Assembly: GCF_006782915.1 (NCBI RefSeq)
Contig: NZ_VCNP01000044.1
Span: 1-64,000 of the forward strand
From: Streptomyces calvus
Lineage (GTDB): Bacteria; Actinomycetota; Actinomycetes; Streptomycetales; Streptomycetaceae
Direction: 5' to 3'
DNA: 64,000 nucleotides
Shown: positions 36,069 to 43,583 of the stretch, in pieces
Position numbering within the stretch: position 1 is the first letter of the stretch
Layout of the letters: each line of letters opens with the position of its first letter
The notes under the pieces: generated by a model
What the model was told of the DNA's origin: nothing
What the model saw: only the letters and a program-made list of their open reading frames with translations
Databases searched by the model: none
Made by a program: the position numbers and the translations under genes

Positions 36069-36984
36069 GGCCGTCCCTCTCCTCAGCCTTCCAGAAGTAG
36101 CCGAAGCCGGCCGCGCCGGCCAGCAGGGCCCAGCCGAGGGCGCCCGCCCACACGTGCGGGGGCAGGTAGGAGGAGCCGTAGCCGTCGATCATCGCGAAGC
36201 GGACCAGGTCCATGTAGCCCGCGGCCGGGTTCCACTGCAGGACGTCCGCCAGCCAGGGCGGCACGTCCTTGTCGGCCAGCATCGCCGGGATGCTGAACAT
36301 CACGCCGGAGGCGTACATCCAGGTGCGCAGCACGAACGGCATCAGCTGCGCCAGGTCCGGCGTCTTGGCGCCCATCCGCGCGAAAATCAGCGCCAGCCCG
36401 GTGTTGAAGACGACCTGCAGCAGCAGTGCCGGCACCACCAGCAGCCACGACAGCGCGGGGAAGCTGCCGAACGCCATCACGACGACGACCAGCACCAGCA
36501 TCGAGAAGAGCAGCTGCTGGCGCTGCTGGAGCGCGAAGGAGACCGGCAGCGAGGCCCGCGGGAAGTGCAGCGCCCGCACCAGGCCGAGGTTGCCCGAGAT
36601 GGCGCGCACGCCGGCCAGCACCGAGCTCTGCGTGAAGGTGAACACGAACACGCCGGTGACCAGGAACGGCACGTAGACGTCGTGCGGGATGCCGCGGCGG
36701 GCGCCGAGCAGCAGGCCGAAGATGAAGAAGTACACGGCCGCGTTGAGCAGCGGTGTCGCCACCTGCCACAGCTGGCCGAGCTTGGCCTGGCTGTACTGGG
36801 CGGTCAGCTTCGCCTGCGAGAAGGCGAGGATGAAGTGCCGCCGTCCCCAGAGCTGACGGACGTACTCCGTCAGGGACGGCCGGGCGCCGCTGACGGTGAG
36901 GCCGTGGCGGGCGGCGAGGGCGGCGAGATCGTCCTCGCCGGGTGCGGTCGGCGCGGGGGGCGGTGTGTGGAGGACCTGACTCAC
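36061..36984 (-). CDS. tagG: Teichoic-acid-type polysaccharide exporter permease
   Basis: A 307-residue ABC-2-type permease with about six membrane helices after a ~50-residue cytosolic N-terminus. Motifs typical of TagG/Wzm include RRHFILAFSQAKLTAQYSQ, LGQLWQVATPLLNAAVYFFI and WNPAAGYMDLVRFA. It is the first gene of a unit with tagH and is divergent from a TetR gene across a 146-bp region with two related operator-like repeats. Confidence 0.93.
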   Translation of the reverse strand: MSQVLHTPPPAPTAPGEDDLAALAARHGLTVSGARPSLTEYVRQLWGRRHFILAFSQAKLTAQYSQAKLGQLWQVATPLLNAAVYFFIFGLLLGARRGIPHDVYVPFLVTGVFVFTFTQSSVLAGVRAISGNLGLVRALHFPRASLPVSFALQQRQQLLFSMLVLVVVVMAFGSFPALSWLLVVPALLLQVVFNTGLALIFARMGAKTPDLAQLMPFVLRTWMYASGVMFSIPAMLADKDVPPWLADVLQWNPAAGYMDLVRFAMIDGYGSSYLPPHVWAGALGWALLAGAAGFGYFWKAEERDGRG

Positions 36985-37032
36985 ATCCGCTGCTTTCGCT
37001 AGGAGAAGGGGGGTGGCAACGGTTCTTCACGT

Positions 37033-37050
37033 CGGAACGGGACCGTATCG
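37033..37050. promoter_or_regulatory. Putative TetR operator, copy 1
   Basis: cggaacgggaccgtatcg is an imperfect dyad (arms cggaacg and cgtatcg around 4 nt) and belongs to a 24-bp sequence (37030-37053) repeated with three mismatches at 37079-37102. It lies 49 bp upstream of tagG, where a repressor could block it. Confidence 0.5.
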
Positions 37051-37080
37051 TCGCAACGGGAGCGTAGGCCGAACGAGCGT

Positions 37081-37098
37081 CGGAACGCAACCGTTTCG
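37081..37098. promoter_or_regulatory. Putative TetR operator, copy 2
   Basis: cggaacgcaaccgtttcg is a dyad with 7-bp arms (cggaacg and cgtttcg, one mismatch) around 4 nt, 48 bp centre to centre from copy 1 and 32 bp upstream of the TetR start. The size fits a TetR dimer site. A weaker related sequence lies between them at 37052-37069. Confidence 0.5.
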
Positions 37099-37130
37099 TC
37101 GTCACGGTGGCGGCTGCCTATGCTGTCCGC

Positions 37131-37757
37131 ATGACGACGAACGCCGACGAGCCCCAGCAGCGTCCGCGCCGCCGGGCCCCCGCCGGGGCCGCCGTGCTGC
37201 GGGCGGACGTGACGGAGGCGATCCGGGCGGCCGTCTTCGAGGAGCTCGCCGCCGTCGGCTACGCGCGGATGTCCATCGAGGGCATCGCGCGCCGCGCGGG
37301 CGTCGGCAAGACCGCGGTGTACCGGCGCTGGCGCTCCAAGCTGCACCTGGTCCTCGACCTGGTGTCCGCGATCGCCGTCCAGGGCCTGCCCGCACCCGAC
37401 ACCGGCTCGCTGGAGGGCGATCTCCGCCTGCTGTACGAGGTCACCGCCCGCGCCCTGCGCCACCCCGTCGCCTCGCAGATCCTCCCCGACCTCCAGGCCG
37501 AGGCGGCCCGCAACCCCGAGATCGCCGAGGCCGTGCAGAAGGCGCTGCGCGAGGGCCAGGACGGTGTCGCCAAGGGCATCGTCGCGGCCGCGGAGTCCCG
37601 CGGCGAACTGCGCCCCGGCGCCGATCACGCCCTGGCGCTGGACCTGATCTCGGGCCCCCTGTACTGGCGCTCGGTCGTCATCCGCAACCCGAAGCTCCCC
37701 AAGGGATACCTGGAGGCGCTGACCCGGGCCACGACGGAGGCGCTGAAGGCGCTGTGA
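37131..37757 (+). CDS. TetR-family transcriptional regulator
   Basis: A 208-residue TetR regulator. The helix-turn-helix is at about residues 40-65 (MSIEGIARRAGVGKTAVYRRW), and the C-terminal domain is of the TetR_C_11-like type. The ATG at 37131 is chosen; an upstream in-frame ATG at 37107 would overlap the second operator-like site. The gene is divergent from tagGH with repeated dyads between, so it is a good candidate to regulate itself and the exporter. The inducing ligand is unknown. Confidence 0.9.
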   Translation: MTTNADEPQQRPRRRAPAGAAVLRADVTEAIRAAVFEELAAVGYARMSIEGIARRAGVGKTAVYRRWRSKLHLVLDLVSAIAVQGLPAPDTGSLEGDLRLLYEVTARALRHPVASQILPDLQAEAARNPEIAEAVQKALREGQDGVAKGIVAAAESRGELRPGADHALALDLISGPLYWRSVVIRNPKLPKGYLEALTRATTEALKAL

Positions 37758-37854
37758 GGCCCGCGGCCCGCCCTGCCGGTCCCGCCCGCCGCCCGAGGAC
37801 AAGCGCCGGAACGCCGCCGTGCGATCGCCGCCTCGTGGCCGTGTGCCCGCGCTC

Positions 37855-39456
37855 TCAGCGGGACAGGCGCCGGAGCCTGTCGCGCAGCACCCGCACGACT
37901 CCGCGCACACCCGGCGCCACCCGCAGGGCCAGCGAGCCGGAGTGCGTGGCGTACGGGTGCACCAGGACCAGGCCGTGCCGGGGGCTCGGGAGGGCGCGGC
38001 GGCGCAGCAGGCCCGGCCCGGTGAGCGCGTGGGCGGTGACGTGACGGCCCGAGCCGTCCCGGAAGCGCAGCCGCAGCCACAGGTCCCAGGCGCCGCCGCC
38101 GAGCGCGGCCAGTCGGTCCGCCCGCACCGTCGTCTCCGCGGCCCAGGTGCCGTCGCCCGACGCCCGCAGCGGCACCGTGCAGCGGACGGCCGTCCCGTCC
38201 CGGTCCCGGTGACGCCACTCCACCTCCGCCGTCTCCGGCCCGGCCTGCGCGACCCGGCCGTACAGCTCGTGCAGGCGCAGCCGCAGGCGCAGACCGCGTC
38301 CGCGCGGCCGCAGTTCCGCGTCCACGGCGAGCGGCAGGAACGGCACCGGACGGGCCGGCAGCGCCTCCAGGCCGACCTCGGGCAGGTCGTCCGACCAGCA
38401 CGGGGTGCCGTCCGCCGTGCGGGCGTACGGCGGGCACAGCCGGGCCGGGCGGGCCGCCAGCTCCCGCAGGCGCGGCAGGTCGCGCGGTTCGGGCGAGGCC
38501 AGCACCACCCGCCCGATCAGCCGGCCCGGCGCGAGGGGGTCGCGGGTCCAGTCGGCGGCGTCGTACCCGGCGAGGAACTCCCGGGTGTGCGTCCACCACA
38601 GGCGCCGGTACTCCTCGTCGCGCAGGGGCAGTTCGCGGACGTACATGCGCAGCTCGCGGTCGAGGAACTTGGCCCGGGCCCGGCGCGCCAGTCGCTTCTG
38701 GCCGGCGCCCAGCAGGACGTCGTACGCGGTGCGGCAGGCGTGGGTGCGGGCCCGCCAGTTGTCGATGCCCGCGCGGTCCAGTGAGATCGACAGCCGCCGT
38801 GCGGACCGGCGGACGTGCCAGACGTACACCCGGTCCGGGACCAGGGCGACGCGCGGCGCGGCGGCCCACACGCGCGCGGTGAAGACGACGTCCTCGTAGG
38901 GGAAGCAGCCGTCGGGGAAGCGGATGCCGTGCGCGCGCAGGAACGCCGTGGCGTAGAGCTTGTTCACGCAGAGGGTGTCGTGCAGCAGGCGTGGTCGGTG
39001 CGCCGGGCGGGCGAGCACGGCGGGCGCGGCGTACAGGCCCGGCTCCCACGGCACCTCGCGCCCCGACGGCAGTTCGCGGCGCACGCACAGCCCGGCCGCG
39101 ACCTCCGCGTCCGCCCCGGTCGCGGCCGTGAGCAGGGCGTCCACCGCGCCGGGCGGCAGCACGTCGTCGCTGTCCAGGAACATCACGTACGGCGAGGTCA
39201 CCGCGGCGAGACCGGTGTTGCGCGGGGTGCCGCAGCCGCCGCTGTTGACGGGGCGGCGGATCACCCGCAGCCGCGGCTCGTCCTGCGCCAGCCGGTCCAG
39301 CAGGCCGGCGCTGCCGTCCGTCGAGCAGTCGTCGACGGCGATCACCTCGCCCACGGCCGGCCCCTGGCCGAGCGCCGAGCGCACGGCGTCGGTGACATGG
39401 GCGGCGTCGTCGTGGCCGATGACGACGACGGCCACGTGGGGGCGGTGGGGGAGCAT
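37855..39456 (-). CDS. GT2 glycosyltransferase with C-terminal beta-rich domain
   Basis: A 533-residue GT2 enzyme, similar in layout to the protein at 31219. Intact motifs are AVDDCSTDGS, NSGGCGTPRNTGL, FLDSDDVLP and CFPYEDVVF; after about residue 330 follows a beta-strand-rich extension. ATG 39456 (MLPHRPHVAVV) is preferred over ATG 39489 because gagg lies five bases upstream. It probably adds a sugar to the wall glycopolymer or to its linkage unit. It follows ohrR on the same strand with a 102-bp gap, so it likely has its own promoter. Confidence 0.87.
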   Translation of the reverse strand: MLPHRPHVAVVVIGHDDAAHVTDAVRSALGQGPAVGEVIAVDDCSTDGSAGLLDRLAQDEPRLRVIRRPVNSGGCGTPRNTGLAAVTSPYVMFLDSDDVLPPGAVDALLTAATGADAEVAAGLCVRRELPSGREVPWEPGLYAAPAVLARPAHRPRLLHDTLCVNKLYATAFLRAHGIRFPDGCFPYEDVVFTARVWAAAPRVALVPDRVYVWHVRRSARRLSISLDRAGIDNWRARTHACRTAYDVLLGAGQKRLARRARAKFLDRELRMYVRELPLRDEEYRRLWWTHTREFLAGYDAADWTRDPLAPGRLIGRVVLASPEPRDLPRLRELAARPARLCPPYARTADGTPCWSDDLPEVGLEALPARPVPFLPLAVDAELRPRGRGLRLRLRLHELYGRVAQAGPETAEVEWRHRDRDGTAVRCTVPLRASGDGTWAAETTVRADRLAALGGGAWDLWLRLRFRDGSGRHVTAHALTGPGLLRRRALPSPRHGLVLVHPYATHSGSLALRVAPGVRGVVRVLRDRLRRLSR

Positions 39457-39558
39457 GGCGTCCTCGGGAGGCGGAATCGGGGTTTTCATCCCCTTTGCCC
39501 GTTCGGAGGCGTTCCGTACCCGCTGCTCCGTGACCGCCGCGCATTCGGGGGTCGGCCG

Positions 39559-40065
39559 TCAGGCGCCCTCGTCCGCCGCCTTGTCCAGGGCCGCGGTGAG
39601 GCGGTGCAGGCGGCCGCTGAGGTCGCGGATCTCGTCGATCTCGAAACCGGTCGCGGCGACGATCCGGCGCGGCACCGCCAGCGCCCGCTGCCGCAGCGCG
39701 ATGCCCTCCTCGGTCGGCCGCACCTCCACCGACCGCTCGTCGCGCACGCTGCGCTCCCGGCGCACCAGGCCGGCCGTCTCCAGCCGCTTGAGCAGCGGCG
39801 ACAGCGTGCCGGAGTCCAGCCGCAGGTGCTCGCCGAGCTTCTTCACGGGCAGGGCGCCGTGCTCCCACAGCACCAGCATCACCAGGTACTGCGGATAGGT
39901 GATCCCGAGGTCCTTGAGGACGACCCGGTAGACGCCGTTGAAGGCGCGGGAGGCGGCGTTGAGGGTGAAGCAGATCTGCTGGTCGAGGCGGAGCCAGTCG
40001 TCCGCGGCCTCCGGCGGTGCGGCGGGCGCGGGGCTCGCGGTGGGCGGGGTCGGCGTCGCTGTCAT
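39559..40065 (-). CDS. ohrR: Organic hydroperoxide sensor/repressor OhrR
   Basis: A 168-residue MarR-family repressor. Cys32 in DQQICFTLNAASRA matches the peroxidatic Cys of OhrR; it is the only Cys, so this is a one-Cys type that would form a mixed disulphide with a low-molecular-weight thiol (mycothiol in actinobacteria). The winged helix contains LRLDSGTLSPLLKRLE. The gene is divergent from ohr with a palindrome between them, the classic OhrR autoregulated arrangement. ATG at 40065. Confidence 0.94.
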   Translation of the reverse strand: MTATPTPPTASPAPAAPPEAADDWLRLDQQICFTLNAASRAFNGVYRVVLKDLGITYPQYLVMLVLWEHGALPVKKLGEHLRLDSGTLSPLLKRLETAGLVRRERSVRDERSVEVRPTEEGIALRQRALAVPRRIVAATGFEIDEIRDLSGRLHRLTAALDKAADEGA

Positions 40066-40103
40066 GCCTCCAGGGTAGCTCTTGAAGGCTATCCAGTTGT
40101 GGG

Positions 40104-40114
40104 CAATTGAATTG
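40104..40114. promoter_or_regulatory. OhrR operator
   Basis: caattgaattg (caatt-g-aattg) is an AT-rich palindrome in the 129-bp ohrR-ohr divergent region, and it matches the core of known OhrR boxes, which are rich in CAATT/AATTG. A related half-site, ccagttgtgggcaatt, adjoins it on the left. Confidence 0.72.
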
Positions 40115-40194
40115 TGTGCTCTACTTATGGCTGCACGACGCCGGGACCACCACCGGTCCCGGCCGAGCCATGAATCGAGAGGGAAGGTCTTCCC

Positions 40195-40608
40195 ATGGAC
40201 GCGCTCTACACCGCTGTCGCCACCGCCACCCACGGCCGCGAGGGCCGCGCCGTCACCTCCGACGGCAAGCTGGACCTCGGCCTGAGCGCCCCGGTGGAGC
40301 TGGGCGGCAACGGCCAGGGCACCAACCCCGAGCAGCTGTTCGCCGCCGGTTACGCCGCCTGCTTCGGCAGCGCCCTCGGCGTGGTCGGCCGGGCGGCCAA
40401 GGTCGACGTCAGCGACGCCGCGGTGACCGCCGAGGTCGTCCTCGGCAAGCAGGGCGAGGGCTTCGCGCTCGCCGTGACGCTCCGCGTCGAACTGCCCGAC
40501 GGACTGGACGAGGCGACCGGCCGCAAGCTGGTCGAGCAGGCCCACCAGGTCTGCCCCTACTCCAACGCCACCCGCGGCAACATCCCCGTCGACCTCGTCA
40601 TCGAGTAA
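40195..40608 (+). CDS. ohr: Organic hydroperoxide resistance protein Ohr
   Basis: A 137-residue OsmC/Ohr peroxidase that reduces organic hydroperoxides through two Cys residues: Cys56 in AGYAACFGSAL and Cys120 in HQVCPYSNATRGN, with the conserved Arg in the N-terminal part and Glu in NPEQLFAAGYAA. Length is normal. ATG at 40195 with agggaagg upstream. It is divergent from ohrR, which should repress it until peroxide is sensed. Confidence 0.96.
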   Translation: MDALYTAVATATHGREGRAVTSDGKLDLGLSAPVELGGNGQGTNPEQLFAAGYAACFGSALGVVGRAAKVDVSDAAVTAEVVLGKQGEGFALAVTLRVELPDGLDEATGRKLVEQAHQVCPYSNATRGNIPVDLVIE

Positions 40609-40671
40609 CCCCGGGCGGCACCCCGCCGCTCGACACCGGGCCCGCCCCTCTCCCGGGCGGCCGCCCGCGGC

Positions 40672-42204
40672 TCACCCCCCGACCCGCGCCAGCACCTCCC
40701 CGGTGCGCCGGCTCCACGCCACCACCACCGCCTCCTCGGGCACCCGCTGCCGTGGCGTCAGCAGCAGCCAGCGCGCCCCGTACCGGCGGACGATCACGGA
40801 GCGCTCGGCGCGGGTCGACGCGGGGTCGAGATACGCCCGTACGTCCGCCGCCCGCCGCAGCCGCTCCCGCTCGTCCAGCGAGGCGTCCGGCCAGGCCGGC
40901 GCCGCGAGGTTCGGGCCGTACCCGGCGATCGCGTGGACGGCGTGGTAGCCGTCGGTGATCACCACCTCGCCCCGGCCGATGTACCGCGCCGCCCACCCGT
41001 ACTCCGGCCAGTCGGGCGGCCGGTCGAAGCCCACCGGGTCCAGCGACCGCGGCACCACCGCTCCCGCGTGCACGGTCAGGAACCCCGCGCAGACACCCGC
41101 CGCGGCGGCCCCGCCCAGCAGCCGCCGCCACACCGGCCAGGGCCGCGGCGCGGCCAGCTCCACCGCGAGCGCCGACTGCAGCGGCACCAGCGTCAGCCCG
41201 AGGCTCCGGCCGTAGGTGTAGTGGCCGCTGACCCAGCCGTACGCCACCAGCAGGCAGTCCAGCGCGAACATCAGCACCAGCGGATCCCGCCACGAGGTGC
41301 GCCGCGCCCGCAGCCACAGCGCCGGAAGCCCGAGCAGCGCCAGCCCGAACCGTTCCGGCAGATCCAGGTACAGCCGCCGGTGCATCGCGTCCACACTGCC
41401 GTCCCCGGCCAGCGCGAACACGTCGAAGTACGGCCAGCACGCGCCGCACAGCAGCGCCACCGCCCCCGTCAGCGCCCACCGCCCGGCCACCGCCGGCCGC
41501 CAGTGCCGCTGCCACCCGGCGACCAGCGCCACCGCGCCCACCGCCGCCGCCACCGCCGTGATCGGATGCACCAGCAGGATCAGCCCGTACAGCACGCCCA
41601 GCGCCGCGTACCCGGCCGGCCCGCGCGCTCCCGCGTCCCGGAGCCGCGTTCCCGTCAGCGCCCAGGCCCAGAAGGTCAGCCCGATCGCGAACGCCGACGG
41701 ATAGGCCAGGTTGCCGGTCAGCGCCATCAGGTTGGTGTAGCCGCTCCACCAGGCCCGCTCCACGCCCCACAGCAGCATCATCGCGACGAGCGCCAGGACC
41801 GGAGCCCACGGGCGCGGGGACAGCACGCGGACGAACCGGCCGGCCCCGGTGAGCAGCACCAGCAGGTTCAGCGGCCCGGCGAGCTTCAGCACCTCCCAGC
41901 CCGCCAGCCCGGTCAGCCGGGCGAACACGCCCTGCGCCACCGCGAACGGCGAGTAGTAGGGGCTGCCCGCGCCCGGCAGGTCCGCCATCGGGTGCCGGGG
42001 CCGCAGCAGATCGTCCTTGAGGCGTTCGACCACCGCCGCGTGCTGCCCGGCGTCGCAGCACAGCGGCACCCTCCAGTACGCCAGCGACATCACCAGCCAG
42101 AACAGGAAGCCGAAGACCTGGTACGGCGTCGGACGCCAGGAGCCGCCGCCACGCAGCGCCGTGGCACCGCGCACGGGCCGCCGGACGAGAACACCGGCGC
42201 TCAT
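40672..42204 (-). CDS. Polytopic membrane protein, GT-C-like (paralogue 2)
   Basis: A 510-residue integral membrane protein with about ten helices, paralogous along its length to the protein at 29688. Shared motifs include SPYYSPFAV, FARLTGL, CWPYFDVFALAGDG, HRRLYLDLPERFGLALLG, RDPLVLMFALD and VSGHYTYGRS. The C-terminal ~120 residues are soluble and predicted outside the membrane. It may be a GT-C-like polyprenyl-sugar transferase; that is inferred. ATG at 42204; no clear ribosome site. Confidence 0.8.
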   Translation of the reverse strand: MSAGVLVRRPVRGATALRGGGSWRPTPYQVFGFLFWLVMSLAYWRVPLCCDAGQHAAVVERLKDDLLRPRHPMADLPGAGSPYYSPFAVAQGVFARLTGLAGWEVLKLAGPLNLLVLLTGAGRFVRVLSPRPWAPVLALVAMMLLWGVERAWWSGYTNLMALTGNLAYPSAFAIGLTFWAWALTGTRLRDAGARGPAGYAALGVLYGLILLVHPITAVAAAVGAVALVAGWQRHWRPAVAGRWALTGAVALLCGACWPYFDVFALAGDGSVDAMHRRLYLDLPERFGLALLGLPALWLRARRTSWRDPLVLMFALDCLLVAYGWVSGHYTYGRSLGLTLVPLQSALAVELAAPRPWPVWRRLLGGAAAAGVCAGFLTVHAGAVVPRSLDPVGFDRPPDWPEYGWAARYIGRGEVVITDGYHAVHAIAGYGPNLAAPAWPDASLDERERLRRAADVRAYLDPASTRAERSVIVRRYGARWLLLTPRQRVPEEAVVVAWSRRTGEVLARVGG

Positions 42205-42317
42205 CGGGTGAGGAGAAATGAAAGCTTCTGAGGCATTTGCCGTATGTTCCCGGCGGCCTCGACGGCTTGACCTCCCGTCACCTCATCGAGTGATCACGAC
42301 CACCCTCGGCCGCGTGC

Positions 42318-43583
42318 TCAGCTCGGCACGCCCACCGCAGTCGCCTGCACCGGCACCACGACCCGCCGCGCCACCGGCTCCAGCAGCAGCGGCACGCCCA
42401 GCACCGGCAGCAGCCAGGCCAGCGTGATCAGGCGGTCGCCCCAGATGTTGATGTCCGGGTGCCCGGCCTGGTTGAGGATCCCCGTGCAGGCGGCGGCGAC
42501 CAGGAACGCGCCGAACGCCGGCCGCCGCCGCGCTCCCAGCGCCCCGGCCGCCAGCGCCGCCACGAACAGCGGCTCCCATAGCTGCCGCCGCAGCCACTCC
42601 ATCCAGAAGTTCCCCTGGAGCTGGAGGAACTCCTCCCACGGACGCTCCCGGTCGGGCCGCGCGAAGTGATCGGTGAGCAGGTCCTGCACGCTCTCCGACA
42701 CCGACGGATGGCGCAGCAGCCCGGCCAGCAGCACCGTCCCCAGCAGGCCCGCGCAGCCCGCCGCGGCGAGCGCCGCCACCCCCGGCTCCGGCGGCACTGC
42801 CCGCCACCGCCGCCGCACGGCGAGCACCGCGCCCGCCGCCGCCAGGCACAGCCCGAGGAACAGGGCCTGCGAGTGCTTGACGGTGAACAGCGCCGCCAGC
42901 GCGACCGCCACCACCGCCACGCCCGCCCGGGTCCGCCGCTCCTCCAGTACCAGCGCACACCCCCACAGCGCGGCCAGCGTGAGGGCGAGCAGCAGGCCCT
43001 CGGTCATCGGGCGCATCGCGGTCGTCCCGCACGGCAGGACCAGGAACAGCGCCTGCCCGGTCAGCGCGAGCGGCACCGGCACCGACAGCGCGCGCAGCAC
43101 CAGGAAGGCGAGCACCCCGCCCGCGCACGCGACCACCACGCTCGCCGCCCACACGCCCCAGGTCACCCCGAACAGCGTCACGAACGGCACCAGGAACACC
43201 GGATAGCCGGGCCGCGCCTCGAAGATCCGCATGAACCGCTCCGGCATGAACGGCACGGTGCGGCCGCCGCTCTGCCCGGCCGCCAGCCGTGCCTCCACCT
43301 GCCGCCACTCCTGCTCCCGGCACTCCGCCAGGACCCGCGGCGCGGGGTCCGGGGCGTGGAAGCGCACCACGTCCACGTTCTGCGCGCGGTGCGCGATCGA
43401 CGCCCGGCCCGCGCAGACCCAGTCGATGGTGGCGGCCGCCGCCTCCCGCTTGTCCGCACCGCTCAGAGTGAGCGCGTACGACACGTAGTTCTTGCTGTCG
43501 GGAGTGGCGCGGCCGGTGACGTTCGCGAGTTGCAGCGCCGCGAACACCGCGGTCAGCAGCAGCACCCAGGTGCGCGGTCTCAC
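42318..43583 (-). CDS. Polytopic membrane protein of the wall-polymer cluster
   Basis: A 421-residue protein with about ten membrane helices and a ~130-residue hydrophilic loop after the first helix (containing ATPDSKNYVSYALTL and MPERFMRIFEARPGYP). The large first outer loop followed by multiple helices suggests a GT39-like/GT-C enzyme, but I see no firm family motif. GTG at 43583 overlaps the stop of the upstream fusion gene by four bases (GTGA), so both are translationally coupled. Function is unknown beyond likely membrane glycan work. Confidence 0.72.
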   Translation of the reverse strand: MRPRTWVLLLTAVFAALQLANVTGRATPDSKNYVSYALTLSGADKREAAAATIDWVCAGRASIAHRAQNVDVVRFHAPDPAPRVLAECREQEWRQVEARLAAGQSGGRTVPFMPERFMRIFEARPGYPVFLVPFVTLFGVTWGVWAASVVVACAGGVLAFLVLRALSVPVPLALTGQALFLVLPCGTTAMRPMTEGLLLALTLAALWGCALVLEERRTRAGVAVVAVALAALFTVKHSQALFLGLCLAAAGAVLAVRRRWRAVPPEPGVAALAAAGCAGLLGTVLLAGLLRHPSVSESVQDLLTDHFARPDRERPWEEFLQLQGNFWMEWLRRQLWEPLFVAALAAGALGARRRPAFGAFLVAAACTGILNQAGHPDINIWGDRLITLAWLLPVLGVPLLLEPVARRVVVPVQATAVGVPS

